From Microvirga guangxiensis (GTDB lineage Bacteria; Pseudomonadota; Alphaproteobacteria; Rhizobiales; Beijerinckiaceae): a stretch of DNA of 64,000 nucleotides. How positions within the stretch are numbered: the stretch's first letter is position 1; the number at the start of each line of letters is the position of its first letter. The notes below the pieces were generated by a model that saw nothing but the letters and a program-made list of their open reading frames with translations, was not told the origin of the DNA and ran no database searches. Of the stretch, positions 33,661 through 42,119 are shown one piece after another. The translations under genes were made by a program, and so were the position numbers. The stretch lies in the NCBI RefSeq assembly GCF_900102135.1, contig NZ_FMVJ01000015.1:40908-104907 (forward strand). Reading direction: 5' to 3'.

Positions 33661-33762
33661 ATGTACCTGACGTCGAACTCCGATTGGGCATCCAAGCTCA
33701 ACATCGCAGCAGCCTGTATTTCTTTCTCTTTCATTTGCGCCATCGTCGTAGGCCTTGTGTAA
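33661..33762 (+). CDS. 33-residue single-span membrane peptide
   Basis: This short gene encodes 33 residues: a polar start (MYLTSNSDWASKL), then one hydrophobic segment (NIAAACISFSFICAIVVGLV). AGGGGG lies 8 bases before the ATG and a good terminator follows, so transcription and translation signals frame it exactly. The upstream region has a CtrA-type box and an EcfG-type element. I do not recognise the family. It could be a small stress-induced membrane protein. Confidence 0.65.
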   Translation: MYLTSNSDWASKLNIAAACISFSFICAIVVGLV

Positions 33763-33811
33763 GGCGAACGCGGCCGCCATCCGGCCCGCAACCGAATTCC
33801 ATTCTTCTCAA

Positions 33812-33837
33812 CGCCGCCTCGCTCAGGCGGCGTTTTT
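33812..33837 (+). terminator. Terminator behind the 33-residue gene
   Basis: CGCCGCCT (33812-33819) pairs with AGGCGGCG (33825-33832), followed by TTTTT. It directly abuts the convergent gene's stop codon. Confidence 0.85.
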
Positions 33838-34073
33838 CATGCCTCCGGGCATGCCTTGGGCGTAATGATCCAGGACATCACGTTGATCGCCATGTCGCAT
33901 TGGGCAAGGCGGGGCCCCTCCGCGGTCTTCAGGCAGATCGTTTCACCTTCCGCATAGAACCGGCCTTCCGCGCGGCAATAGCAATCGAGGGGATCATGCC
34001 CGGGCGCCTGCGCGTTCTGGACGCTGGCCGGACCGCCGGTCATGAGGGCAAGAAAGACCAGGACGCTGGGCAT
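33837..34073 (-). CDS. Small exported cysteine-containing protein
   Basis: The 78-residue product has a signal peptide (VLVFLALMTGGPASVQNAQA) and a mature part with four cysteines (DCYCRAEGRFYAEGETICLK, LAQCDMAIN, PKACPEA). GGAGG is well placed before the ATG at 34073. The family is unknown to me. It is probably periplasmic with disulfides. It lies behind moaE in the same direction but 74 bp away, so it may be separate. Confidence 0.75.
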   Translation of the reverse strand: MPSVLVFLALMTGGPASVQNAQAPGHDPLDCYCRAEGRFYAEGETICLKTAEGPRLAQCDMAINVMSWIITPKACPEA

Positions 34074-34147
34074 GGACGCCTCCGCTTGCGATCTTCGGCC
34101 CCATGATCCTCCCGGCGGCAGATCGGGTCAAGAACGCCGGCTGTCGA

Positions 34148-34600
34148 TCAGATCCACCGCTCCATCGCCGCATCGTCCTCGGCTTTCGCCTCGACCCAGG
34201 CGCCGGTGGTTCCATCCGTCAGGTGCTCGCGCTTCCAGAACGGAGCGCGGTTTTTCAGGTAATCCATCATGAACGAGGCGGCCTCGAAGGCCGCCTGACG
34301 ATGGGCGCTGGCCGCAAGCACAAGGACGATGGGCTCGCCGGGCCGGATCAGGCCGAAGCGGTGGATCACGGTGAGCCCCAGCAGGGGCCAGCGCTCCTCC
34401 GCATCGCCGGCGATGCGGGCGATCTCGGCCTCGGCCATGCCGGGGTAATGTTCGAGCTCCAGAGCCGAAAGCCGTCCGCCCTCGTCGCGGCAGAAGCCGG
34501 TGAAGGCAACCGTCGCGCCGATATCGCCGCGCCCGCCGGTGAGAGCCTCCGTCTCCGCTGCGGAGTCGAAAGGCTCGGCCTGAATGCGGATGACGGACAT
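34148..34600 (-). CDS. moaE: Molybdopterin synthase catalytic subunit
   Basis: MoaE with thiocarboxylated MoaD converts cyclic pyranopterin to molybdopterin. The 150-residue product has GATVAFTGFCRDEGG, ALELEHYPGMAEAEI, HRFGLIRPGEPIVLVLAASA and the MoaD-binding FMMDYLKNRAPFWKRE with its conserved lysines. It lies 4 bp behind moaD, as the last gene of uvrC-pgsA-moaD-moaE. Confidence 0.96.
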   Translation of the reverse strand: MSVIRIQAEPFDSAAETEALTGGRGDIGATVAFTGFCRDEGGRLSALELEHYPGMAEAEIARIAGDAEERWPLLGLTVIHRFGLIRPGEPIVLVLAASAHRQAAFEAASFMMDYLKNRAPFWKREHLTDGTTGAWVEAKAEDDAAMERWI

Positions 34601-34604
34601 GGGG

Positions 34605-34856
34605 CTATCCGCCGGTCATGGGCGGAAAGAAGGCGATCTCCCGCGCGCCTGCAATCGGGGCGTCGGGTTTGACATGCACATGGTCGATGGCGGCGCGAAC
34701 CACGGCCTCGTTCTCGAAGGCGTATTCGTATTCCTCGCCTTTCGTCTTCAGCCAGCGCACCAGATCGGCAATCGTGGCGATGCCCTCCGGCAGCGCGATG
34801 GTCTCGTCCGTCTTGCCGATCCGTTCACGAACCCATGCGAAATAGACGAGCTTCAT
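34605..34856 (-). CDS. moaD: Molybdopterin synthase sulfur carrier subunit
   Basis: The 83-residue ubiquitin-like protein ends in the essential Gly-Gly (AFFPPMTGG), which is adenylated and thiocarboxylated to donate sulfur. The start is MKLVYFAWVRERIG at 34856; the frame continues to 34958 but that part overlaps pgsA. It is 4 bp from pgsA and from moaE on either side, so the genes form one operon. Confidence 0.95.
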   Translation of the reverse strand: MKLVYFAWVRERIGKTDETIALPEGIATIADLVRWLKTKGEEYEYAFENEAVVRAAIDHVHVKPDAPIAGAREIAFFPPMTGG

Positions 34857-34860
34857 CGGC

Positions 34861-35457
34861 TCACTCCTCGTCGACAAGGTGCTTAAGGCCCGTCTTGAGA
34901 TAATCCCAGCCCGTATAGAGCGTGAGCAGGGCAGAGCCCCAGAGCAGGATGCGTCCAATCATGACGTTGCCGGGCAGCACCGTCTCGCCCGCCGGTCCCG
35001 CGATCAGGAAGCCGAGGGAGAGAAGCTGGAACGTGGTCTTCCATTTGGCGACCCGGCTTACCGGCACGCCGACCTTCAGCTCCGCCAGGAATTCGCGAAG
35101 GCCCGAAACCAGGATCTCGCGGCAGAGGATGACGATGGCAGCCCAGATGTCCCAGCTCTGGATCGTCTTGTCGGCGACCAGCATGAGCAGGCAGGCCGCC
35201 ACGAGAAGCTTGTCCGCGATGGGATCGAGCATGCGGCCCAGAGCCGAGCCTTGGGCATAGGTGCGCGCCACATAACCGTCGAGGTAGTCGGTGATGGCGG
35301 CCACCGCGAAGATGGCGAGCGCGAACCAGCGCGACCAGTGATCCTCGGGCCAGAACAGCAGGCCGACCACGGCCGGCACTGCCGCCAGTCGGCCGTAGGT
35401 CAGCAGGTTGGCAAGATTGAAAGCCTTGGACCGGCGCATGGAACGTGCAGTGCTCAT
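34861..35457 (-). CDS. pgsA: CDP-diacylglycerol-glycerol-3-phosphate 3-phosphatidyltransferase
   Basis: PgsA makes phosphatidylglycerophosphate in the inner membrane. The 198-residue, multi-span product carries the CDP-alcohol phosphotransferase motif DYLDGYVARTY...GRMLDPIADK (DGxxAR...GxxxDxxxD). The start NLANLLTYGRLAAVPAV is typical. It lies between uvrC and moaD on the same strand, the usual Rhizobiales order. Confidence 0.96.
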   Translation of the reverse strand: MSTARSMRRSKAFNLANLLTYGRLAAVPAVVGLLFWPEDHWSRWFALAIFAVAAITDYLDGYVARTYAQGSALGRMLDPIADKLLVAACLLMLVADKTIQSWDIWAAIVILCREILVSGLREFLAELKVGVPVSRVAKWKTTFQLLSLGFLIAGPAGETVLPGNVMIGRILLWGSALLTLYTGWDYLKTGLKHLVDEE

Positions 35458-35530
35458 AAGTCAGGCAGGAAGCATGCCTCGGCGCGGTCCGTCAACTGTG
35501 GCAAACCCACATTGCCGTTATCGCAAGCCG

Positions 35531-37543
35531 CTACCCCCGCTCGTGGAAGAAATCGTATACGGCCCGGGCCGTGGCGGCGTTCACCCCGGGCGCCTTCATG
35601 AGGTCCTCCAGGGCCGCGCGCTGAATGGCTTTGACGGTTCCGAAATGGTGCAGAAGCGCCCGCTTGCGAGTAGGCCCGATCCCGGCGATCTCGTCGAGCG
35701 GGTTCTTGACCATCTCGCGCTTGCGCTTGGCCCTGTGAGTGCCGATGGCGAAGCGGTGCGCCTCGTCGCGCAGGCGTTGCACGAAATAAAGGGCCGGATC
35801 CCGAGGCGGCAGCTTGAAGGCAGGCTGCCCGACCTTGAAGAAGGTCTCGCGCCCCGCGTCGCGATCACGCCCCTTGGCGATGCCGACGAGGGTCACGTCG
35901 TTCTCGCTCACGCCCACATCCGCCAGAGCCTGCCGAGCCGCCTCGAGCTGGCCCTTGCCGCCGTCGATGAGGACGAGATCGGGCCAGGCGGGAAACCCGT
36001 CGTCCGGTCCGGATTGGGTGGCCGCATCCTCTTCGGACGCCCGCGGCTCCTCCTTCACGAGACGAGCGAAGCGGCGCTGCAGCATCTCGCGCATCATGCC
36101 GTAATCGTCACCGGGCTTCAGGTCCTCCGACTTCATGTTGAAGGTGCGGTAATGCTGCTTCATGAAGCCGTTCACACCGGCCACCACCATCGCGCCCACC
36201 GCGTTAGTGCCCATGATGTGCGAGTTGTCGTAGATCTCGACGCGCTTGGGCGCCTTCTCCATGCCGAAAGCCTGCCCGAGGGAGATAAGCAGCTTCTGCT
36301 GCGAAGCCGTATCCGCCAGGCGGCGACCGAGCGCCTCCTTCGCGTTGCGCAGCACATATTCGATCAGCTGGCGCCGCTCGCCGCGCTGAGGCGCGTGAAT
36401 TTCCACCCGGTTCTCACCCTTCGTCGACAGCGCGGCCGCCATGAGCTCCGCGTCCTCGATCTCGTGCGAGAGAAGGATCAGGCGCGGCGCGGGCTTGTCG
36501 TCGTAGAACTGCGCCAGGAAGGAGCTGAGCACCTCGTCCGGCGTCATCGACTTGTCGGCCTTCGGGAAATAGGCGCGGTTGCCCCAGTTCTGCCAGTTGC
36601 GGAAGAAGAAAACCTCCACGCAGAACTGCCCGGCCTGCTCGTCGAGAGCGAACACATCGGCCTCTTCCACCGATTGCGTGTTGATGCCCTGCACGCCCTG
36701 AATGGCGGAAAGCGCGGCGAGCCTGTCGCGGCAGCGTGCGGCGCGCTCGAACTCGAGCTCTTCGGCCGCCTGCTGCATCTCTTCCGTGATGCGCTGCTTC
36801 ACGGCATTGGACTTGCCCGACAGAAAGCCCTGCGCCTCCGAGACGAGGCCCGCGTATTCCTCCGGCGAAATCTCGTTCGTGCACGGGCCGGAACAGCGCT
36901 TGATTTGAAACAGAAGGCAGGGGCGCGTGCGGTTCTCGAAATAGCTGTCGTTGCACGAACGCAGAAGAAACGCGCGCTGCAGGGCATTGATGGTGCGGTT
37001 GACGGCCCACACGCTCGCGAAAGGCCCGTAATAATTCCCCTTGCGCTTGCGCGCGCCGCGATGCTTCACGAGCTGAGGCGCAGCGTGATCGGCCGTCAGC
37101 AGGATGTAGGGCAGAGACTTGTCGTCCCGCAGCAGCACGTTGTAGCGGGGCTTGAGCTGCTTGATGAGATTGGCCTCGAGCAGCAGCGCCTCGGTCTCCG
37201 TCGCCGTGGTGACGAACTCCATCGAGGAGGTCTCGCCGATCATGCGGGCGATACGGTTCGAATGGGCCTGACCGCGCGCATAGGACCCCACGCGGTTCTT
37301 CAGGCTCTTGGCCTTGCCCACGTAGAGCACGTCGCCCTTCGCATCCATCATGCGGTAGACGCCAGGCGCATTGGGCAGCGTCGTCCAGAACCGGCGGATG
37401 ACCTCGGTGCCGCGCTGGACGGAACTCGGGTTCGCCTCCAGATCGAACTCGACATCAGAGCCGCTCTCGACGGCTACACTGTCGTCATCCTCCTCATTGT
37501 CCAGGATATCCGGCGGAACGTCGTTGGTGGTATTGCGACTCAT
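35531..37543 (-). CDS. uvrC: UvrABC excinuclease subunit C
   Basis: UvrC makes both incisions in nucleotide excision repair. The 670-residue product has the GIY-YIG domain ([20 protein letters not shown]) after an acidic N-terminal extension of about 50 residues. A central UVR motif ([20 protein letters not shown]), the RNase H-like domain ([36 protein letters not shown]) and a C-terminal helix-hairpin-helix pair follow. It leads the uvrC-pgsA-moaD-moaE group. No LexA box is visible upstream. Confidence 0.97.
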   Translation of the reverse strand: MSRNTTNDVPPDILDNEEDDDSVAVESGSDVEFDLEANPSSVQRGTEVIRRFWTTLPNAPGVYRMMDAKGDVLYVGKAKSLKNRVGSYARGQAHSNRIARMIGETSSMEFVTTATETEALLLEANLIKQLKPRYNVLLRDDKSLPYILLTADHAAPQLVKHRGARKRKGNYYGPFASVWAVNRTINALQRAFLLRSCNDSYFENRTRPCLLFQIKRCSGPCTNEISPEEYAGLVSEAQGFLSGKSNAVKQRITEEMQQAAEELEFERAARCRDRLAALSAIQGVQGINTQSVEEADVFALDEQAGQFCVEVFFFRNWQNWGNRAYFPKADKSMTPDEVLSSFLAQFYDDKPAPRLILLSHEIEDAELMAAALSTKGENRVEIHAPQRGERRQLIEYVLRNAKEALGRRLADTASQQKLLISLGQAFGMEKAPKRVEIYDNSHIMGTNAVGAMVVAGVNGFMKQHYRTFNMKSEDLKPGDDYGMMREMLQRRFARLVKEEPRASEEDAATQSGPDDGFPAWPDLVLIDGGKGQLEAARQALADVGVSENDVTLVGIAKGRDRDAGRETFFKVGQPAFKLPPRDPALYFVQRLRDEAHRFAIGTHRAKRKREMVKNPLDEIAGIGPTRKRALLHHFGTVKAIQRAALEDLMKAPGVNAATARAVYDFFHERG

Positions 37544-37652
37544 GAGAGAGATGTAAGCGCTGGCAGCCTTCGAGGAAAGTATGGCGGACGAACTGGCGCG
37601 GGGGCCCCGTTCGGTCTAAACGGCTAAGCCTGCAGAACTCCGGGAGCCGGTC

Positions 37653-38813
37653 ATGCGCCTGTCGATCGTCACATCAGCCGTCGTCGCGGCCCTTGTGGGC
37701 TTCGGCAGCACGATTGCCATCATCATCGCGGCGGCTCAGGCCGTGGGCGCGGATGCGGCGCAGACCACGTCCTGGGTCGCGGCCCTGTGCCTGTCCATGG
37801 CAGCCACGAGCGGGTACTTGAGCGTCCGTTATCGCATGCCCGTGGTGACCGCCTGGTCGACGCCGGGCGCGGCGCTGATCGCTGCCTCCAGCGGCATCTC
37901 GATCCAGGCAGCCGTTGGATGCTTCCTGATGACCGGCCTGCTCATCGTGCTGGCGGCTTTCGTCAAGCCGTTCGGCCGCCTGATCGAGAGGATCCCGACC
38001 TCGATTGCCGCCGCCATGCTCGCGGGCGTCCTGATCCAGTTCGTGATGGCGGTTTTCGCGAGCGCCCAAGCGGCGCCGGGGCTCGTCCTGCCCCTGGTCG
38101 GGCTGTTTCTGGTGGTCAGGCTGTTCAACCCGGCGCTGGCGGTGCTGGCGGTCCTGTTCGTGGGCTTAGGAATCGCCTTCGGCGGCGGTCTTGCCCGCCC
38201 CCTCTCCTCGGATTTCAGCATCTCGTCCCTGACCTTCATCGCCCCCTCCTGGGAACCTGCCGCCCTCCTCGGCCTCGGATTGCCACTCTTTCTGGTGACC
38301 ATGGCGTCCCAGAACCTGCCGGGCTTCGCGGTCCTTCGGGCCTCCGGCTATACCCCGCCGACCCGCCCGATTCTCGCCGTGACGGGCCTCGCCTCCATGG
38401 TGACCGGCCTGTTCGGGGCCCATACCAGCAATCTCGCAGCCATTTCGGCGGCCATCTGCACGGGGCCGGACACCCATCCCGATCCCGGCAAGCGCTGGAT
38501 GGTCGGGCCGTTCTACACCCTGAGCTACCTTACCTTCGCCGCCTTCAGCGCCGCCCTCATCGGCCTGATCGCCGCCCTACCGCCGGAACTCATCAAGACC
38601 GTCGCGGGCCTTGCCCTCATGGGAGCCTTCGCCGGGGCCCTCGGCTCGGCGCTTTCCGATGATACGCAACGCTTTCCCGCCGTGCTGACGCTGGCGGTCA
38701 CGGCTTCGGGAATCACCCTTTACGGAATCGGCTCCGCCTTCTGGGGCCTGGCCGCGGGCCTGATCGCCCTCGCCCTCGATGCCCTCATCGTCCAGCTCCG
38801 CAAGCGTGGCTGA
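37653..38813 (+). CDS. benE: BenE family benzoate/H+ symporter
   Basis: The 386-residue protein has about 12 hydrophobic segments and the BenE signatures VTAWSTPGAALIAAS and TMASQNLPGFAVLRASGY, plus GAHTSNLAAISAAICTGP. Family members import benzoate with protons, but no benzoate catabolic genes are nearby, so the actual substrate is uncertain. It is monocistronic. Confidence 0.9.
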   Translation: MRLSIVTSAVVAALVGFGSTIAIIIAAAQAVGADAAQTTSWVAALCLSMAATSGYLSVRYRMPVVTAWSTPGAALIAASSGISIQAAVGCFLMTGLLIVLAAFVKPFGRLIERIPTSIAAAMLAGVLIQFVMAVFASAQAAPGLVLPLVGLFLVVRLFNPALAVLAVLFVGLGIAFGGGLARPLSSDFSISSLTFIAPSWEPAALLGLGLPLFLVTMASQNLPGFAVLRASGYTPPTRPILAVTGLASMVTGLFGAHTSNLAAISAAICTGPDTHPDPGKRWMVGPFYTLSYLTFAAFSAALIGLIAALPPELIKTVAGLALMGAFAGALGSALSDDTQRFPAVLTLAVTASGITLYGIGSAFWGLAAGLIALALDALIVQLRKRG

Positions 38814-38837
38814 TCTGGACGGAGGCTCCCGCTACGG

Positions 38838-38852
38838 TTAATGTAACATTAA
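38838..38852. promoter_or_regulatory. CtrA-type box (TTAA-N7-TTAA)
   Basis: TTAATGTAACATTAA is a TTAA-N7-TTAA match and a 7-bp-arm palindrome. On the minus strand it extends to the full TTAA-N7-TTAAC consensus. It ends 24 bp before the lipoprotein ATG. Confidence 0.55.
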
Positions 38853-38876
38853 TCGGGAAGAAGAACGGGAGCCTTC

Positions 38877-39383
38877 ATGGCCGGGACGAGACACGGGGGG
38901 CGGCTTGCCGCATTGGCGATCACGATGGCTTTGGGCGCCTGCCAAGGCTCCCTTATGAGCGGCTCGCCTGAGGGCGTTCCGGTGGCCGTCGAGAGCATCG
39001 ACGGGGCTCCTGCCCCGGTTCAGACCGCCCTTCTCAGCGAGCTGACGAACGCCGCTTCCGACCGGAAGGTCGATCTTGTCGGCACCAGCGCCCCGGCCCG
39101 CTACCGGGTTCGCGGCTATCTCTCCACGGCAACAGCCGAGGATGGAGAGACCAAGGTCTCCTATGTCTGGGACGTGTTCGATGCTCAGAAGCGCCGCGCC
39201 AAGCGGCTCGAGGGCTCCCGTGCCGTCACGCTGGCCTCCGGCTCGATTTCGGCCATCGACAAGGAAACCCTCGGCAAGCTCGCCCAGTCGAGCATGGATG
39301 AGATCGCCGAGTTCCTGAGCGCCTCGAAATCCGTCCAGACGGCCGAAATCATGGACGACGAAAACGCCGTGGCCCTGCAGTGA
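38877..39383 (+). CDS. Hypothetical lipoprotein
   Basis: The 168-residue product has a lipoprotein signal (LAALAITMALGACQG). The mature domain has predicted alternating strands (RYRVRGYLSTATAEDGETKV, SYVWDVFDAQKRRAKRLEGS), reminiscent of outer-membrane-associated small lipoproteins. I do not recognise the family. It sits in front of prs. The CtrA-type box 25 bp upstream suggests cell-cycle control. GGGAG lies before the ATG. Confidence 0.75.
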   Translation: MAGTRHGGRLAALAITMALGACQGSLMSGSPEGVPVAVESIDGAPAPVQTALLSELTNAASDRKVDLVGTSAPARYRVRGYLSTATAEDGETKVSYVWDVFDAQKRRAKRLEGSRAVTLASGSISAIDKETLGKLAQSSMDEIAEFLSASKSVQTAEIMDDENAVALQ

Positions 39384-39537
39384 CCGCATGGCCGCACTTC
39401 GATAATGCGGCACTTCTTCAGCACGACTCGTATTGTGACGGTTTGATATCGCTGCTAAGAGCCTTGCGCCTGGCCGCGCAACGGTCGCAAGATGCGCAGC
39501 GGGCTCAACAGGTCACTCAAAGCTCAAAGTTGCTTGC

Positions 39538-40470
39538 ATGAAGCTCGTTGCGGGAAATTCCAACCGTCCCCTGGCCGAGGCCATCGCCGCCTACCTTAAC
39601 GTTCCGCTTGCCAAGGCGCAGGTGAAGCGTTTCGCGGACATGGAAGTGTTCGTGGAAATCCAGGAGAATGTGCGCGGCGAGGATGTCTTCATCATCCAGT
39701 CGACCTCGTTCCCCACGAACGACCACCTGATGGAACTCCTGATCATCACCGATGCCCTGCGCCGCGCTTCGGCCCGCCGCATCACGGCGGTGATCCCCTA
39801 TTTCGGCTATGCCCGCCAGGATCGGAAGCCCGCCGCCCGCACGCCGATCTCGGCCAAGCTGGTCGCGAACCTCATCGCACATGCGGGCGTCGACCGGGTG
39901 CTGACGCTGGACCTCCATGCAGGCCAGATCCAGGGCTTCTTCGACATCCCGACCGACAACCTCTTCGCCGCCCCGACGCTGGCCCGCGACATCAAGGAAC
40001 GCCTCGACGGCGGCAACCGCATGGTCGTCTCGCCCGACGTGGGCGGCGTGGTGCGCGCCCGCGCACTGGCCAAGCGCATCGACGCCCAGCTCGCCATCGT
40101 GGACAAGCGCCGCGAGCGCCCGGGCGAGTCCGAGGTCATGAACATCATCGGCGACGTGGATGGCCGCTCCTGCATCCTGGTCGACGACATCGTGGATTCG
40201 GGCGGCACCCTGGTGAACGCCGCCGACGCCCTCCTCGCGCAGGGCGCGAAGGAGGTTTTCGCCTATATCACCCACGGCGTCCTCTCCGGCGGCGCGGTGG
40301 CCCGCATCGCAAGCTCCCGCCTGAAGGAACTGGTCATCACCGATTCCATCATGCCGACGGAAGCCGTGAAGGTGGCCCACAACATCCGCGTCATCTCGAT
40401 CGCTCCCCTCATGGGCGAGGCCATCGGCCGCACGGCGACGGAAAGCTCGGTGTCGAGCCTGTTCGACTAA
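39538..40470 (+). CDS. prs: Ribose-phosphate pyrophosphokinase
   Basis: Prs makes PRPP for purine, pyrimidine, His and Trp synthesis. The 310-residue protein is full length, with the ATP-binding [20 protein letters not shown], the flexible loop [17 protein letters not shown], and the PRPP loop [14 protein letters not shown]. It precedes rplY-pth-ychF but is separated from them by a repeat element and a new promoter. Confidence 0.98.
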   Translation: MKLVAGNSNRPLAEAIAAYLNVPLAKAQVKRFADMEVFVEIQENVRGEDVFIIQSTSFPTNDHLMELLIITDALRRASARRITAVIPYFGYARQDRKPAARTPISAKLVANLIAHAGVDRVLTLDLHAGQIQGFFDIPTDNLFAAPTLARDIKERLDGGNRMVVSPDVGGVVRARALAKRIDAQLAIVDKRRERPGESEVMNIIGDVDGRSCILVDDIVDSGGTLVNAADALLAQGAKEVFAYITHGVLSGGAVARIASSRLKELVITDSIMPTEAVKVAHNIRVISIAPLMGEAIGRTATESSVSSLFD

Positions 40471-40482
40471 AGGCAACCGAAG

Positions 40483-40590
40483 CCTCACCCTGAGGAGGAC
40501 CGCAAGGTCCGTCTCGAAGGGCGAGGCGCCTCCAGAGACCACTGGATCCTCCTTCGAGACGGTCGCTTGCGCGACCTCCTCAGGATGAGG
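40483..40590. repeat. Long palindromic intergenic repeat, copy 1
   Basis: A 108-bp element bounded by CCTCACCCTGAGGAGG and CCTCCTCAGGATGAGG, with inner arms GTCTCGAAGG and CCTTCGAGAC. The core CACTGGATCCTCCTTCGAGA is nearly the same as in copy 2 at 46414-46515. It looks like a non-autonomous dispersed palindrome (REP/MITE-like). It fills a third of the prs-rplY gap; the rest holds the rplY promoter and leader. Confidence 0.85.
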
Positions 40591-40655
40591 GCAAAGTCTG
40601 ACGAGCAGGCATCTCAGGCAGGCGTGATCTCTGTTAGATCCTTCATGCCGCTTTC

Positions 40656-40684
40656 TTGCATTCTCAGGCACTTTCCCCTATAAG
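40656..40684 (+). promoter_or_regulatory. Sigma-70-type promoter of rplY
   Basis: TTGCAT (40656-40661), 17 nt, TATAAG (40679-40684): near-consensus housekeeping promoter. Transcription would start near 40691, giving a leader of about 95 nt. Confidence 0.7.
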
Positions 40685-40691
40685 CCGCCTC

Positions 40692-40761
40692 GCGCCCGCT
40701 CGACACCCTTGGAGGCACGGGCGCGGACCTCATGGCCGCCTTACGGCGGCCATCGGTTTTT
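40692..40761 (+). promoter_or_regulatory. rplY leader with an intrinsic-terminator-like hairpin
   Basis: The leader can form GCGCCCG/CGGGCGC (40692-40698 with 40718-40724). It can then form a 9-bp stem ATGGCCGCC/GGCGGCCAT (40732-40740 with 40745-40753), followed within 4 nt by TTTTT (40757-40761). This looks like an attenuator before the L25 gene, whose product could act on its own leader. Confidence 0.55.
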
Positions 40762-40786
40762 AACTCCCATTTTAAGGACCACGACC

Positions 40787-41401
40787 ATGAGCGAAATTAA
40801 GCAAATCAAGGCCGTGGCGCGCGACCGGAGCGGCAAGGGGGCCGCCCGGGCCGTTCGTCGCCAAGGCCAAGTTCCTGCCGTCATCTACGGCGCCGGTCAG
40901 CCCGCCCAGGCGATCTCTCTCGACTTCAACCAGACGAAGCAGCTGATCTTCGCCGGCCACTTCCTGACCACGATCTTCGACATCGACGTGGACGGCAAGT
41001 CGGTTCGCGTCATTCCGCGCGATTACCAGCTCGACCCGGTGCGCGACTTCCCGGTCCATATCGACTTCCTGCGCGTCTCCAAGGGCCAGACCATCAAAGT
41101 CGTGGTTCCGCTGCACGTGGTCGGCCAGGAGAAGAGCCCGGGCGTCAAGCGCGGCGGCACGGTACAGATCGTCGAGCACTCGATTGAACTCGCGGTTTCG
41201 CCCGACGCGATCCCGGACTTCATCGAGGCTTCGGTCGAGGGTCTCGATATCGGCTCCACGATCCACCTGAACGACATCAAGCTGCCGAAGGGCGCCAAGG
41301 CGACCGCAACGGAAAACGCTACCCTCGTCACCATCGTGGCCCCGACCGGCCTGAAGGAAGAGGAAGCCGCTCCGGCTGCCGCTGAAGGCACTGCTGCCTG
41401 A
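40787..41401 (+). CDS. rplY: Ribosomal protein bL25 (general stress Ctc form)
   Basis: bL25 binds 5S rRNA in the large subunit. The 204-residue product is the long Ctc type: an N-terminal L25 domain (KGAARAVRRQGQVPAVIYGA) and a C-terminal beta domain (FIEASVEGLDIGSTIHLNDI), ending in an Ala/Glu-rich tail. The start at 40787 (MSEIKQIKAVARD) has AAGGA upstream. It precedes pth, as in many bacteria, with a hairpin between them. Confidence 0.96.
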   Translation: MSEIKQIKAVARDRSGKGAARAVRRQGQVPAVIYGAGQPAQAISLDFNQTKQLIFAGHFLTTIFDIDVDGKSVRVIPRDYQLDPVRDFPVHIDFLRVSKGQTIKVVVPLHVVGQEKSPGVKRGGTVQIVEHSIELAVSPDAIPDFIEASVEGLDIGSTIHLNDIKLPKGAKATATENATLVTIVAPTGLKEEEAAPAAAEGTAA

Positions 41402-41442
41402 TCATCGGCCTCATCGGGCGCTCAAGCCCATTGACCGGCTTC

Positions 41443-41472
41443 AACGCTCCGACCGCAAGGCCGGAGCGTTTC
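41443..41472 (+). terminator. Hairpin between rplY and pth
   Basis: AACGCTCCG (41443-41451) pairs with CGGAGCGTT (41462-41470). The T-run is short (TTTC), so read-through into pth is likely. Confidence 0.55.
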
Positions 41473-41491
41473 ATTATGAGAATACCTTGCG

Positions 41492-42115
41492 ATGCGCCTT
41501 TTCGTCGGCCTTGGTAATCCCGGCTCCCGCTATGCCAGAAACCGCCACAATATCGGTTTCATGGCCGTGGACGAGATTGCGCGCGTGCACAACGCGGGCC
41601 CGTGGCGCAAGCGCTTTCAGGGCGAAGCTGCCGATGCGATCATCGGCGGCGAGAAGGTGTTGATCCTCAAGCCGCAGACCTTCATGAACCTGTCCGGCCA
41701 GTCGGTGGGAGAAGCGCAGAACTTCTTCAAGATCCCGCTAGCCGACGTGACGGTTTTCTATGACGAGCTCGATCTGCCGCCGGCCAAGCTGCGCGTGAAG
41801 ATCGGCGGTGGCAATGCGGGCCATAACGGTCTGCGCTCGATCTCCGCCCATTGCGGCAACGATTATCGCCGCGTGCGTCTCGGCATCGGTCATCCCGGCC
41901 TCAAGCCGCTCGTGCAGAGCCATGTGCTGGGCGATTTCGCGAAGTCGGAAGAGCCCTGGGTCGAAGACCTCTGCCGCATCATCGCGGACAACGCGGCCCT
42001 CCTCGCCAAGGGTGAGGACGGCAGCTTCCAGAACAAGGTCCACCTCGCCATGGAGGCGAGAGGCTGGACGGACGTGAAACGGCCCGGAGAAAAGGCCAAC
42101 CAAACCAAGGAGTGA
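41492..42115 (+). CDS. pth: Peptidyl-tRNA hydrolase
   Basis: Pth releases peptides from drop-off peptidyl-tRNA. The 207-residue product has the family signature [20 protein letters not shown] (catalytic His in RHNIG), [38 protein letters not shown] and GHNGLRSI. It lies 4 bp before ychF, so the two are co-translated. Confidence 0.98.
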   Translation: MRLFVGLGNPGSRYARNRHNIGFMAVDEIARVHNAGPWRKRFQGEAADAIIGGEKVLILKPQTFMNLSGQSVGEAQNFFKIPLADVTVFYDELDLPPAKLRVKIGGGNAGHNGLRSISAHCGNDYRRVRLGIGHPGLKPLVQSHVLGDFAKSEEPWVEDLCRIIADNAALLAKGEDGSFQNKVHLAMEARGWTDVKRPGEKANQTKE

Positions 42116-42119
42116 GGCC

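Noticed and set aside
35408..37627. 739-codon open frame antisense to uvrC
   Set aside because: His/Arg/Leu-biased composition typical of antisense reading in GC-rich DNA; uvrC motifs are complete on the minus strand.
37544..37652. LexA box before uvrC
   Set aside because: GTTC and GAAC words occur but not at 7-nt spacing.
39517..40671. 384-codon open frame antisense to prs
   Set aside because: Shadow of a full-length prs and runs into the palindromic repeat.
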